Assembly (NCBI GenBank): GCA_022749755.1
Contig: CM040453.1
Location: 2,378,102 to 2,442,101 of the forward strand
Length of the DNA stretch: 64,000 bases
Direction of reading: 5' to 3'
From: Azadirachta indica
Taxonomy: Eukaryota > Streptophyta > Magnoliopsida > Sapindales > Meliaceae
Shown here: positions 27,201 to 40,603 of the stretch, piece after piece
How positions within the stretch are numbered: the first letter of the stretch is position 1
Layout: each line of letters opens with the position of its first letter
The notes under the pieces: generated by a model
Database searches by the model: none
What the model was told of the DNA's origin: nothing
Seen by the model: only the letters and a program-made list of their open reading frames with translations
Translations under genes and position numbers: made by a program

Positions 27201-28961
27201 GGGCAGTCCCCCACGAACAAGGACCTCCAACTCTTCTTTCCAAGGGAACAGAGATTCCAGAAGAGTAGCATCGGCAGTGGTAGTGCCAGTTACGGGGGTA
27301 CTCACACCATCGCTTGAAGAACCATCTTGAGTTGGATCTGACTTCTCAACATCATAAAACTCGTCCTCAGAATCCTCTTCTGAAGCTCCCTTCAGGGATT
27401 TAGACTCATCAGTAGGAGGTTGTGGCTTTCCCCTTCCAGTCTGTTCGTCTTTTGATAGACTGCCTTTCTTCTTTATACGAAAACTCATCATGTCTTCAAT
27501 AGGACGAAGTGAGGGTCTAATCTCAGTCCATATTTGGATCCTATGAGATTTCTTCTCTGTTGTTGATGGTATCTCCACCTTTTCTGTGACATTTTCAGGA
27601 GCAATATCTGAACCAGGCTTATAAACGCTTAAATTGTCTCCTTCAACAACTTTCTCTACACCATCACAGGCCTCATTCCCCTTTTCTTCAGTATGCAATC
27701 CATTGTTCTCCCCCTCTGCAGATAAACCATTTACAGGCAATTCAGCAGACTCTGCTTGTCTCTCTAAGAAACTTTTCCATCTATCTGATCTTTCTTCCTC
27801 TTCCTCCTAATATCATGCATATAAACCAAGAAAATAAGTCAGTTTATTTAAATATACAAGTTTCTTCAAATAAAGTATTCACCATTATTTTGAAAACCAA
27901 AACAAACATGTCAATTGGCACTTTCTTTTTCCTTCTCATCATTGATAATACATGAAACAATCAATCATAGACAAAGCATATTCTCAAGAACTAAAGACCG
28001 ATGAAACCCTAAACTTGAGAAAAAAATAAACGGACATATAGTAAGAGTTGGCAGGAAAAAGACCTTGTAAATATTAGCATACTCCCGGTATCTATGTACA
28101 TGCTGGGGTCTCACTGCAAATCCATAAGCATCCCTGTCACACATCGAAATCAACTTCTATTAGTTCCTGAAAATTCAGGAAACATTCTCATTGACAACAT
28201 AGCGCTCCACAATAAATATTAATCACATTCTTATAGCAGCAATATGAAACCAAAAACAGCAAATTACAGAACAAACAACAGAAAATTTTTAGGCATGAGC
28301 CAAATCAGATTACCTGCAATCCGTTCCCGAAGCTTGCTGACTCACACTAGACAACAACATATTCCACTCAAAATTACAATTCTACTTCCCCTATCACTAG
28401 CCGCCATCGCATAAAAAATTTACTTAGACCTCAAATTTACAAAAATCACACCACATCCCACTGCTCAAGCCTAGATTAAGCTCGACAAACTCAACAACAC
28501 TAAGCTCTAATCAAATCCGATCAAATTACGACCAATTAAAATCGAGATCACTCGTCGATCAAGATTGTTTCAAGAAGTACACATCAATAAGAGTCCATTT
28601 TGCCGTAAAATCATTAACAATATCCATAAAACGAAACAAAATTCTCGCTCCAAATGTAAAAATCAACGTCATCGACGCACTTCAATAATGCAATAAAATT
28701 TTTCACTTAAAATGTACATCCACCAACACAAACTCTATCAATATTTTCGAAAGTCACGCCTAAATCAAAGTCAAAACAGTCAAAATCTCCGCTCATTACG
28801 TAACGATCTATAGATGTTGCTGGGGGGGGAGGGGAGAGGAGGACGCGTGGCCAGAGGAGAGAGGAGTTAGATAGTGCGGAAGAGGAAGAAGAAGAATACC
28901 TCTTGTGTTCGAAAGCAACGAGAGGGTTTATAGCTTTGGCGGTAGCAGCAGTTGTCTTCAT
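21217..28961 (-). CDS. TBC-domain Rab GTPase-activating protein with C-terminal coiled coil
   Basis: Accelerates GTP hydrolysis by Rab GTPases in membrane traffic. Eighteen exons close in frame to 839 residues: 28900-28961, 28064-28133, 27183-27806, 26904-27074, 26680-26793, 26247-26305, 25841-25907, 25653-25704, 25455-25547, 25163-25246, 24624-25048, 23860-23921, 23175-23244, 22948-23028, 22742-22843, 22144-22268, 21592-21709, 21217-21357. An acidic N-terminal half (WTEIRPSLRPIEDMMSFR; EDSEDEFYDVEKSD) precedes the TBC core (RGGLPMALRGELWQAFVG onward). Both catalytic fingers are present: Arg313 in DLPRTFPGH and Gln347 in PSVGYCQAMNF. Residues about 608-753 form a long heptad-rich coiled coil (EQLEQEVAELRRALAEKQEQ), then a short tail KISLLARPFGLGWRDRNK and a low-complexity Ser/Thr/Asn C-terminus. 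Best match from memory is At3g55020 and its paralog. The start is the first ATG and gives an unbroken frame. Confidence 0.93.
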
Positions 28962-31900
28962 TGGTTACTTCGCGTAGGGATTTGATTGGTCCGCGAGATT
29001 CAGTTGGTTGACGGATGAAAGAGAAGAAGAAGATCTCGTTGGCTCCTTGATTTTCTGCAACTGAATTGAGAGACTGTTTTTCTCCCTGTTGGTTTTGTTT
29101 GGAGTAGTGAAGTCTGAACTCTGAAGAGAGTGTGATGGCGTGAGTTCGTTTGTTTAGGATTTCAGTTGAATCAGAAAGAGAGAGAAAGCAGGAACACGTC
29201 GTCACGTGGAAAGAGCGAGCTTAGCGTTGCATTATTACATGTATGTGTGGAGGATTTCGTAGCACGGAGTTCCAAACGGGGAAAAAAGGGAGAACGGGAA
29301 CGAAGAGAAAGAGAAACAGATGGTAAATTAATGCGTTACAAATAACGCTTCAATATTCTTTTTTTTTTTTAGTGTATATAGTTTGGGCTTTAAAAATTAA
29401 AAATAGGATAACAAAAATATAAAATAATAACATCCGTATCCCTGCATTGTTATATTTTCGCAAAACCAGAAACCAAAGTGCAATATATGAAATGTTCACG
29501 TACATCAAAATACATTTTCTAGAAAAACATTAGAAATTCATGAACAAAGATTTTGAATGCGTTATAATTTATAACTTATAAAATATTTTCAGTGAGAGTG
29601 AGTCCATGATTATGTCAAAATTAAATATTTTCATATACAACTAGGAAAGTATAAATTTTATTTTATTGCGCTCAAATTTTTTATAATTTTGATATCTTGT
29701 GAGTTATAATAATTAAATAATTAATGCGCACCTCATATGAGCCCAACTAATTATTTCAGACTTTGCACAATAAACAAGTGTTCAAATGATAATTATCAAA
29801 AATGGTAGGCATGCACAAAGTTTTAAAAAAAAAAAAGTCTTACTTGAACGGAAAAATAATAAGGAATAAAAGCAGACATAAAAAAACTTAACAATTTTTA
29901 TTTTCTAAAAATTTAAATACACTCTATGGGTGTATATATAATATAATTATCATACCTTTAATCAAATAATTATTTTTTTATAAAATAAATGAGTAAAAAT
30001 ATAAATGGTGTGATCTAATGTGAATAGTTTATTTCAAAAATATTGTTCTCGATTTAATTAATTTAATTTATTTTTACGAATAATGAAATATTGAACGAGG
30101 TTGATTATGCAAGGTAAAAGTTTACATGTCATTTTAGTTGTGTCGGCAAAGCTAATGAAAATGACAAGAAAATAAAAATAAAAAGGGTTCAGAACATGTC
30201 ATGAATAATGCATCTCTCTCATGCCCTTATCTAGGAAAGAAAATTATGTTGCTAATAATGAAAAAATATAAAAATCACCATGCCAATTATGATTATTGCC
30301 TTCCATCGCGTGGGCTGTAATGCAAACATGTGGGCCCATCTTTGTTATTATGATCAGTAGTCAGTACTCAGTACCATATCTACACCTACAAAAGTTGCGC
30401 CTTTTTTGTCACCGAATCACCACGCTTTTAAAAATTAAAAAATAAAAAGGAACCCACACCGTTCCGCTAATAGCATGGTAAATACAATATTGTTTTTCGG
30501 ATATTGTTATTTGTTTCTGACTTCTAAAAAAAAACTATATACTCCCAAATTTAAAAAGTGGGTTAAATAATTATTAGAAAATATGAAGATAGTCCGACTT
30601 GATTTAACTTAACTTACATCAATTTGATATATTAAAATATTATCAATTTAGTCTCGAAATTTAGTAAACTAATAAAATATAATATAATATTTTCATAATT
30701 AATAATTTAATCTCTACTACAGTACTCTTTACATCATATTGTGATATTGAGAATTAAAATATTAAATTTTTAAAAAAATTATATTATTATTTTAAAATAT
30801 AACTATTTAAATAAAAATATTAACAATGAATTTGGACAAAATAATATAATAAAATGCTCATAACATTTTTTTTTTTTTTTTTATAATAATTTAGTTTGCG
30901 ATGTTCATTAGAATTTTTAAATAAAAAATGTATATAACCTTTATTTAATATGTTTATATAAAAGATAATATTATTTTTATTATATTTTATTAAAATAATA
31001 ACATAAAATAAATCTTTTTAACTTTAACATTTTCAAAGAATATTACCCTTGTCACAATTTTATTTAATTATTCGAACATTATAAATTAAAATTCTAAAAA
31101 AATGTTCATAATTATTTTTATGTCACATTCTGCCTTATATATTGATAGTCTACAAGATTTGGGTCTTTATAGCACCACATTTGTGTAGGAGAGTGCTGAT
31201 AGGATACTAATACTTGGAGAGGGAAAAAAAAAAAAAACTTAAATTTGCACCTTCAAAGTTCACCCAGGGAATGGTTGGATGACTATACTTACAATATTAA
31301 ATATTGTATTAACAACATTGAATATAATTACTATCACAATGTTATTTAATAACAAAACAATTCACATTAAAATATAAAATTTGATTCTATTTTTACTTAC
31401 TTTTTGCGTAAGATTATACATTTGTATATTTAATTTATATTCGCATCTTACTCCACATGTAATTTGTGATTGTATCAATATTTTAATAAAATCCATTCTC
31501 ACAAGCTAATAACTCAATTATGAAATAACTTTCGTTGTAATTTTCTCAACATGGTAGATTCTTGTTGAAGAATACAAGATTTAGCTTCAATTTTTTAGAC
31601 ATAGCATCTTAGATCTGTTTCGACATGGGGATTGTAATGCTTTAATGTGATTTTTTCTCGATACTTTTACACCTTATCTTTGCAGCACATAAAGTTTATG
31701 CTATCTTTTGTGATGATATAAGTTTGGCATTTATCTCTTATTTTCTATTAACTTACGATTTAAGTTATGTAAAATTATTGTTCACTATAAAGAATAGATA
31801 TTTTAAATTCTTGATAACCTGAGTATTTGATTATTAAAGGACTCGAGGACCCAAAAAGTTAAAGTGGAATAGTCATAGACCCAATTTGGTATCCTAGTAT

Positions 31901-33155
31901 TTGAGTACTCGAGAATTTGAGGATCTCATCTGATATCCTAATACCTGAGTACCTAAGAATTCGAGGATCTGAGGACCTAAGGAGTCAAGGTAGTATAGTC
32001 TCTTAACTTGAAGACAATTTGATCTACTATCCGAAGACCCATGGAGGTGTTGTCATCCTTCTTTAAAAAAGATATCAAACTTACTTGAATTAGATTACCA
32101 AACATATTTGAATTAGGATACAAAATCTACTTGAATTGAAAATTTTAGGGACATTATGAAAATAATGTATTATAGAGTTTTGAAGTGAAAGGGGGAAGAG
32201 AGGTGATTTGAAACAAGAGAGTCATTTTGTACAGATTCTATCTTCTACTTTTAATAAAAGACGACCTTATATGTGTTTACTCCGTGAACGTAAATAATTT
32301 TGCTAAATCACGTAATTCTTATTTGTCTATGATCTTATTCATTATTTTTGTGCTTTGTATTCATTATTTGGTTAGATTCGATAGTTTTTATTATATCATA
32401 ATTTTAATTCAATCATATCAATATTAGAACATTGTTTTTGAGATTGATTTTCTGCAACACTCACCTTATAAATTACATTGATAATAAAAATTTATTGTAA
32501 TTATATTTTAAGGTAAAACTAACAATTTTTATAAAAAAATATCGATCTTTTTGTAGATCACAACTATAATCATACGTAGATTGTAATTTTATAATACTTT
32601 GAAAACAAAGTTGAAACTATAAAGTATTAAAATGTTGTGCAATGACATCACATATCATTGTAAAGTAATTAAAATTATTCAATTTTGACGTACAAACTGT
32701 TAGTATTAAAAAGATTACACCATAACATTACTCACTATTCTGAAATATTCAATTTTGATGTTGATTGTAGTTGGTATTTTAACATAATTTAAACGTTTAC
32801 AATTTAATATATATATATATATATGTTTATAATAGACATACCTATCCTTAATTGCAAGATGTTAAATTAAAGTTATTAAACTAAGACTTTAGTAAAAATA
32901 ACGTGAATTTGTAGCAGTAAAACATTATTTTGCTATATTTGTGATTTTTACTTTATATTTTAAAACATTTGGTTGCATTTATAAACAATAATGAAAGAAA
33001 AAAATGAACAAAAAAAATCGTCGAAAGTGCCGGTACATCATTCCATTTCTCTTCACGCAACGCATTAGCATAAGCTTCAATAACGGAAATAATAATTAAC
33101 TCTACTACCAATTCTGCTGTACGATTGAAAACGAATCAAGCAACTCTCGCCCAGC
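28962..33155. other. 4.2-kb intergenic region, AT-rich, with retroelement relic
   Basis: The TBC promoter and leader occupy the left few hundred bases and the PGP-synthase promoter the right few hundred (divergent pair). Between them lies low-complexity AT-rich DNA with poly-A/T runs (for example 30867-30882) and a TA microsatellite (about 32809-32824). A probable copia LTR relic is annotated separately. No gene is supported. Confidence 0.6.
31830..32431 (+). mobile_element. probable degenerate Ty1-copia solo LTR (boundaries uncertain)
   Basis: At 32278-32345 the sequence TACTCCGTGAACGTAAATAA, then GCTAAATCACGTAATTCTTA and a T-rich stretch, resembles the conserved R/U5 part of plant Ty1-copia LTRs, where CCGTGGACGTAGG...CGAACCACGTAAAT is typical. 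An AATAAA signal lies just upstream (32256-32261), as expected. The relic may end at AACA near 32431. No internal retroelement coding region or clean target-site duplication was found, so I infer a solo LTR. The region 31840-32000 contains an imperfect tandem repeat (unit about 55 bp, GAGTACTCGAGAATTTGAGG type). Confidence 0.45.
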
Positions 33156-35426
33156 ATGCCCCTGCCAGCCGTTAAATTGAGCATGGCTGCATCCTTCTGC
33201 GCCTACCCATGCAAACTTGTTCGCCGCATCACTTTCACCACTACCAAAATATCTTCACCAAAACTCTCTAACAGTAGGTGGAGGATAGCGCCGTGCGCGC
33301 ATCTTTCCCCCTCGGCCCACGTTAGTGTTCTTCCCCGCTACAACCTAGATCATCGCCTTCGCTTTACTTGCCGCAAAATTTGTTTCTCTTCAATTCCTAA
33401 TCGGTCCTCGACGAATAAAGCTGGGTTAAATCCAAATCCGGATCCTAATTTGTCTTCCGGTTCGGGTATTGTGGCCGATATGGGTTCTGAAAATGAGAAG
33501 GTGGTGAACAACGATTGGTACTATAATCAACAGCCGTCGTCATCGTCGTCACCGTCAATGCAACAACAGCCAGCGTCTTCTAAATTGCTCACTTTGCCTA
33601 CCATCTTAACGCTCGGTCGCGTAGCTGCTGTGCCGCTTCTCATCTGCAGTATGTTTGCGTTTTCTTCTTTCTTCGATGTCGTGTAGATGAATTAATATTA
33701 CGTTTTCCAATTTACTCATAGTTTTGATTTAATTCTTTTTGTTAACAATATTATTTTGTGCTACTGCTAATTGCATTGCCCCGAGTTATGTACTTATTGT
33801 ACAATGATGATGTCTCTGAAATTTGATGTATATGGCAATGGGAAATTTATGAAGATTTAGGTTTTTTGATACTAGTTTAACAATTTCTTTATAGCGTTTT
33901 ATGTGGATAGTTGGTGGGGAAGAACTGCGACAACGAGTATTTTTATCGCTGCAGCAATCACGGATTGGCTTGATGGGTACATTGCCCGCAAGGTATACAT
34001 TTGGGTGCTTTCTTTGTCAAAATTGTTTTTGTAGTTATTCTATGAGATTAATTATTGTGGGATGATTGGTGTTCAGATGAGGTTAGGCTCTACCTTTGGC
34101 GCATTTTTGGATCCAGTAGCTGATAAGGTTTGGTTTTCTGAGCATGTCCAGTTGATAAAGGCTTTTTGGTTAAGTTGTAAGGACCAATCAAGAGTCCTTG
34201 ATTTTCGTGCTTTTAAATGCAGCTTATGGTTGCTGCTACGTTGGTCTTGTTGTGTACCAAACCTCTGGAAATATCCATGATCGGGCAGGTGCCTTGGTTG
34301 CTGACTGTACCTGCAGTTGCAATAATTGGTAGAGAGGTATCAGTTGCTATGGTTTATTTCTTTTATTCTGGAAGCATCAATGTGATTTAGTTTAGAGGCA
34401 TGTATTACTTAAGTTTGGTAACCTGAATAAGATGTTAGGGTTAGGCAGTGCATGTGTGTGGAAATTTGACTGCAATTCTTCTCTTATGTTCTGTTCAATG
34501 TTTTAGCCCTCAAATCTTCTTGTTGCTACCCTTTGGTGATTGATTCCTGAAGTCTCTTTGTTGTTGCTAATGTAATGGCTATGGTCATATGGAAGAATAT
34601 GGTCTGCTAGTACAAGTCAGTGTCATGTAACTTCTAGCTATCTTCATTATACTCTCCAATTGCTCTAGCAGGTTTGGGAAGTTCACATTAAGCATTTCTG
34701 GTCTGTGTCTCTCTTTTTGCATGCATGTCTCTTTTATGTAATATGTGTGTGCTGTGTGCATGAATGTGTGTGGTTTGTGAGCAAGCATCTGATACAAATA
34801 TATATTATCTTGCTTGATATTATGGATTCGTACGTAAGTTGACACGGCATATCTTACAAATCATTTTTCTACTTTATAGATAACCATGTCTGCAGTCAGA
34901 GAATGGGCTGCTTCTCAGAATACTGAACTTCTAGAGGTTTGTTCTCTCTCCATAGGTTTGTTCTTTCTCCATCTCAATTCAGCACACTATTCTTACATTT
35001 CTAAACTAATAAAAAACTTTTGAGTCTTTTTCCTCCTATAGAAGATGGTTGATTAATTGCTGCAGACAATGATAATAGCTCTCTTGGTGTCCTCTGCAGG
35101 CTGTCGCTGTAAATAACCTTGGCAAGTGGAAAACTGCAACACAGATGATTGCACTAACCATCCTCCTGGCTACTCGAGATAGCAGGTTCACCATCTGTTT
35201 TTGAAATTGACACGAAAGAGATAGTCATCCAAAAATGACTTTTTGGATTATCTTAAAGTTTCTTACAGTTTCTTACTTACTCTCATTCTTGTTGTTATTA
35301 TGCAGTATTGAAGGGCCATTGATTCTAGTTGGTTCTGGTGTTGTTTTGCTTTATATCTCAGCGGGGCTTTCCTTGTGGTCTTTAGCTGTGTATATGGGAA
35401 AGATATCAAAAGTATTGCTCAAGTAG
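33156..35426 (+). CDS. PGP1: phosphatidylglycerophosphate synthase (CDP-diacylglycerol-glycerol-3-phosphate phosphatidyltransferase), organelle-targeted
   Basis: Transfers the phosphatidyl group of CDP-diacylglycerol to glycerol-3-phosphate, the committed step to phosphatidylglycerol (thylakoid lipid) and mitochondrial cardiolipin. Seven exons close to 339 residues: 33156-33648, 33895-33992, 34077-34127, 34223-34336, 34880-34936, 35100-35185, 35306-35426. The CDP-alcohol phosphotransferase signature is complete across the exon 2/3 junction: D188, D191-G192, A195-R196, G205, D209, D213 (TDWLDGYIARK / GAFLDPVADK). The first 140 or so residues are Ser/Arg-rich and act as a transit peptide, followed by hydrophobic segments typical of a multi-span membrane enzyme. 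A second ATG at 33183 (MAASF) is an equally good start. Closest by memory to Arabidopsis PGPS1/PGPS2. Its left neighbour is the divergent TBC gene, as at At3g55020-55030. Confidence 0.93.
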
Positions 35427-36575
35427 TTCCATTGGCGGGCTGCATTTCATTTGCAGACACATACTTGCTGAGAGTTTGTGCAGTTGTGGCCATGGCATTG
35501 TCTAGCCTTTTTGATTATTCTCTTCACACAATGAAGCAACGTTTTTGACATAAGCAGATCAAGGGGAAAGCCTACTTCTCCTAAGTTAATGCAGATTTAA
35601 ATTACTGTGGTTTGAATAGAGGAGGTATTATTGCTGTCTTTAGGCTGTTCCCCACGTCTGCAAAATCCCAACTTCCCGATTTTAGGGAAAGTCATGATAT
35701 ATATGTGGAAACATGATACGTCTCCATTAGTTTTTCTTTATTCCAATCCAAAGGGTGGCTTTGTCTTTGGAGACAGTTTCGGGGTCATTAAATTATCAAC
35801 GCTATGATTGGATCCTGACGTTGACAATGCAGCACAAGAGTATTGAAGGGATTTCGTTGAATTGAGGACATATAAATATAAAATTATGGACAATTAAGCT
35901 AACTATTTTAGAATATTTATTAGATTGATTGTTGGGCAGTTATAGGTTTTATCAAATACAATACAGTTATATTTATACAAATTTGAGGCTGATTGTGATA
36001 TTCAACTAATTTTATCTCTTATTATATTTCTTTTTACATACACTTTTTTGGCAGATTACGAATGCAATCGTGGAGACCAGTGTTATTTGATATTTTTGCG
36101 GAAACATTATCAGAAAAATAGGGAGAAAAAAAAATAAAAGCAAACAGGCACGAAACTATTCATTGACTGCGTTGATAATTGTTTCGCTTTTCATCTCAGA
36201 TTTATCTCAAAGTTCTGGACTATCCAACTCAAATCAATTGCCGATTCATTGACAGATAATCATCCCTGATATCATAGTTGACGCCAAGCAAAGCCATCAG
36301 CAGAAATTGTATGCCAATGCTAAAATAATTTACGCACAGAAACTGTCCAAAAATTATCAAAACCATTTCGATAAACACTGTTAAATTATATACTTTACAC
36401 CTGGTTATTTACCAACAAGCTTTCCGAAATGCATTAAATAGCAAGATCCTCCATTGTAAAACTAGACTAATTGGTATTTCAACCGCACTTAAATGTAGGA
36501 GAATCTTAAAGGGTCACTACAGGAACACGGTTTAGTATGTTGTTATGAGGCCGGTTGGGAGCAAGTAGCCACAGT
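35427..36575. other. convergent intergenic region between PGP synthase and GSTL
   Basis: The first few hundred bases are the likely 3' untranslated region of the PGP synthase gene; the right end is the 3' untranslated region of the minus-strand GST gene. No other feature is supported. Confidence 0.6.
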
Positions 36576-39003
36576 TCAGGGCTGAGCCTGTAGAGAAAAC
36601 GAATTTTCTTTAATTAGCTAATTCATCCACCTTAAAACACTTGAGAGAATAAAAAAAATTATTTTGTCATGAAATAAATGGCAAGTACCGCAAATTTTCT
36701 CTTGTAGCTTTCAACAAGCTCCTTTGGATCACATCGGGTTTGGTTGAAACCCTCATTCTTGTTCATCTCCTGCATGACATCATTTAACAAATGAGATATA
36801 AAGTGAAAAATTACTACAAAATTGATTATCATTACTGTTTATTTCACTAAAGAAAGTGTCGAACTTGATGGAGGTTAGCGTATCACCATCTCAATCAATA
36901 TAGAAGGCCTACAGTAAAAACAACCAGACACAATGTGATCCTATAAGAAAATAACAAGATCATGAAATATATTCAGTAATTTTGTTATACCTCAATCCAA
37001 GCTGCCAGTTTAGGCCTCCCTGCAGTAGTGTCATACTTCTTCACATCCAATAAGAAAGATTGAAATCTTTCAATGAATGGAGCATAAGCTATATCTGCCT
37101 ACAAACGAAGATCACAAATTATAACTACTATTTTCAAAATATTTCATAAAATAACTACTGCAAAAAATAAAGGTTAGCTGAAACTAGGCAAAGTGTATCC
37201 TATTCTATCATGCATACAAATGTTGAGTACCGCAATCTAGATTTAACTGCTAGTCAAATCAGTAATCAGCAAACAGCCTGCATCACTGCTACAATGAGTA
37301 TAAGATTTTCACTTACTAGGCTGAACTGGCCAACAAGAAAAGGCCCATCATTGAATTTGGAAAGAGCTGATTCAAAATAATCAAATGCAGCACCTGATAC
37401 AGTTTAAACTATGGTTACATAGTCTTATGCTTTGATTACACAAATCTATAGTAGCAAGTATGCAACTCACCAGCATCATTTGCATCTCCTTTGAGTGCAG
37501 CAATCACTGTTTTATAGAATGTGTCAGTGTAGGAAAACAACTCTTCTGCAAATTCTTTCTTGGCAGGATCCTATGAATGACAGAACATGCATTAAAAATA
37601 TGAGGAAAAACAAAAGACTGAAAACAAGTGATAAAGTACTCTTTGACTCATACATCAGGGGAAAGTGAAGGCCCCTCAAAGTGACTGTCAATGTATTTGA
37701 TTAAATCAAGACTCTCTCCTCTAACTTCGTTATTGTGTTCCAATGCTGGCACCTGTGGTGAATGTTGCATAAGTCAATGTAGATAAGAAAAAAGAAGCAC
37801 TTTAAAAACTTAATAATGTCAACGTAATTAAGCAAAATCACGAGTAATTGCGGTGCCATTAAGCAAGATTTCTACCAGCACAAAGTAGTTCTGTAAGGAA
37901 TCTTTAGACGTTCCATTCCATGTCAACTAAGTCATTGACTTTCTTTTTCTTATTTCCATGTTACATCCATGAAACTATCCTCTCTAAATATTACTGCAAT
38001 GACATGATCGTACCTTGTTTGCTGGGTAGACTTTCTCCTTGTACCAATCAGGCCTGTCTTTTAGATTGATAGGAACCAATTTAATCTTGTCCTGCAATCC
38101 CTGCTCCTCATTAATCACACCAAACAAATAGAACTGTAAGTTTTTCATCAGAGAAGAAAGCTAGTGCTTAAAATCAGTATAATAGTTTTTGTTAATTACA
38201 AGACAAAATGAAACAAAACATTCTACTCAACTAAAAGCTTTAACTATTCACAGAGTTCAGTTCAGTTATTCATGTCGTTACAGACATGAGAAACGTATTA
38301 TTCACAATAATATTTCCTTCCTTTCTCCTCAATTTCTCACTAACCAAACACTGGGACAAAACATTATTTCAAAACATACTTATACCCAGATAATTAGTAA
38401 ATAGTTTTAGACAGTACCTTACAGTTCCGGGTAATCCACACACGCTGTACATATGGACAAGTTTCAGATATATACAACCTTCAAACACATAAAAACAGAA
38501 AACTAACCCTATTTAAAATTCGCATTACATATCCAATAATTTCTTTAATATATATATAGCCGCAGTATATTTATATGGGCGCTGAAAATAGACAAAAATT
38601 GAAAGAAAATAAATCAATATGAACTGTATGTACCTTGCTGTTCCATCAAATAATGGAGGTGGTTCTGAAGTAGAATCAAGAGGCGGCGGCAAAACTTCTT
38701 TCACAACTCTGGAAGTATGACTTAACTGCTAAAGTACAGTTCTATTTTTCCATTTTAAATAAGAAAATGAGATAAATTTACTTACTTAGTAGCCATCGTT
38801 GCTGATATTCGAGTAGCTCTGGTTCCCTTCAACGGATAACGGAAGCATAATTTGGCTTGAACTTGAAAAGAATGAGAAAGTATTTCAATCCGTGGTAGTG
38901 TTACAGTTCTCTTGGAGGAGAGAGAAGGAGAGACAAAGAGTGATAGAGCATACGTCAGCGATGAGGTAGCATTAGTAGAGTTGCTCGCCTTCAAGGTTGC
39001 CAT
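36576..39003 (-). CDS. GSTL: lambda-class glutathione transferase with plastid-type leader
   Basis: Lambda GSTs have a cysteine in place of the usual serine, act as thiol transferases/deglutathionylases, and can reduce glutathione conjugates of flavonoids. Ten exons close to 305 residues: 38786-39003, 38634-38708, 38418-38478, 38014-38100, 37654-37752, 37471-37570, 37317-37393, 36991-37098, 36689-36769, 36576-36587. Catalytic motif ETCPYVQR with Cys105; cis-Pro region KVPALEHNNEV; glutathione-site ESLDLIKYID; C-terminal helical domain ADIAYAPFIERFQSFL. Residues 1-70 are Ser/Thr/Arg-rich and look like a chloroplast transit peptide. A second in-frame ATG at residue 70 (MATK) would give a cytosolic form. 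The last exon adds only AQP and the stop, so the extreme C-terminus is less certain. The neighbours match At3g55040 (GSTL2). Confidence 0.9.
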
Positions 39004-40603
39004 GTTTGTTAGTTTGGAAGCTTTTGGCAGAAGCTTTTCTTTGCCGTCATCCGAACAAGAAGGGTATTATTGGTACGGAAATTTTTTCCTAAAATTGACA
39101 CGTCTACATTGTTAATTAATTTGTATTTATATGGGTTTTTTTAGATATTAAATTTTACTTGACAGTTGTTACAAACTTACAGGTTATTTTGGATTTTTCA
39201 TGTCGTTTGATAAGGTCAAGTCATTATAGTGAATTAATTTCTTGACACTGCAACCTGCCTTAATATATTTATATTTTTACTGTATCGTGGTACTACGAAG
39301 AGTATTACCGTGTAAAAACTGTATTTTTTTCTAAAAAAAAAAACTTTATCCAACAAGCCTTGCCTTGAGAATTTTTAATTTGTTGATTATAAATTTTTTT
39401 TTAATTTTTTACTTATATTAATTGCATAAAAATTTTACAAAGATTCCTTATTTCACGAGATTGCTTTGCTTTGAAACAAAATCATTAAACCAAACTACTT
39501 CAAAATTCTGCTTGGGCTGCGTAATACGAAGCCCACCATGTTAATTAAACAATTATTTAATTATATAAATAAATGTGAAAAAAATAAAATCATCGTAAGT
39601 AAATATATTGATACGAGTGCTATTGTGCTATCACACCCAAAACATTCTATTTCTTTTCGGTGGCTAATTTATGGTTCCTAATTGGCCAATTGCCTCTATC
39701 TGTACAAATATGCCAGTCAGGTCCAAGCCGCGCAAATAACAGATATTTTCTTTTGCTGTAAAACGACATCCAATTCACACATGAACGAATGAATGAATGA
39801 ATGCTTTCTTCCAGCTGGACACGAAGGTGTCATTATCAAAGCAGTATTTTAGATGTTTGAAAGCTTTAATTCAAACTCTTTTATGGCCTACTCAGATTGT
39901 TTCAATCAGCGGTAGACAGCACGCATTAAGGAGTATTGGCAAGAAGAACCAGTTCCAGTACAAAATGAAAATCTTACAATGCTGGAAAATTTCATCTATG
40001 GTATGGCACAATTGGTACAAAAAGTTAAAACAGAGGCACAAAATGGAATTACCAAGTATAAAAACAAGTTAAAGACAAACAAGCGAGTGAAAATTCTTGA
40101 GTTACAAACTGCATGAAACAAAACGAACCATTATATGAAAAAAAGACATCACTCGTGATCTAGTTAGGTTTAGAACAACAGTATCTTGACTAATTTGCAC
40201 CGTTCTTCAAGTCAAAGTCAATGGCAATTTACTTACACAATCAATGGAGCTACTATGATGGCAACAGAGTGAACCAATATCCGCATAATCCAAACTCAAA
40301 CTTATGTGCAAACATTCTTTATAGTCTTAAGGTAAACGGTATAATAAGATCTAAAGTTTTATTAGTAGCTTCTTTAAGTAACAAGCGCCAACCAACAGAA
40401 TACTTTGAACGTAGAATTTTGGAGAAGCATTATCATTTGTCTGACCAATGTCTATGGAGTAACGAAAATAAGTTTCCAAATGCGTGGCTATACATTAATT
40501 CTTTTGCAAAGCATTCTTTAATGAAGAAAAAAAAAAGGAAAATTGCTTTTAATACAAATGAAGAATATAGAGGTGAAGTCAGAGATACTCAGAACCTCTT
40601 GAA
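39004..40603. other. intergenic: GSTL promoter and PP2C 3' flank
   Basis: 39004-39500 is the promoter/leader side of the GST gene; about 40100-40603 is the probable 3' untranslated region of the PP2C gene. Open frames in the region (such as 39797-40072 and 40221-40688) show no recognisable protein and lie over non-coding or antisense sequence. Confidence 0.6.

Noticed and set aside
36576..39003. Dehydroascorbate reductase (DHAR) as identity of the GST
   Set aside because: DHARs share a catalytic Cys, but the sequences around it (EVLPPPLDSTSEPP leader segment, TCPYVQR, KVPALEHNNEV) and the gene neighbours fit lambda-class GSTs.
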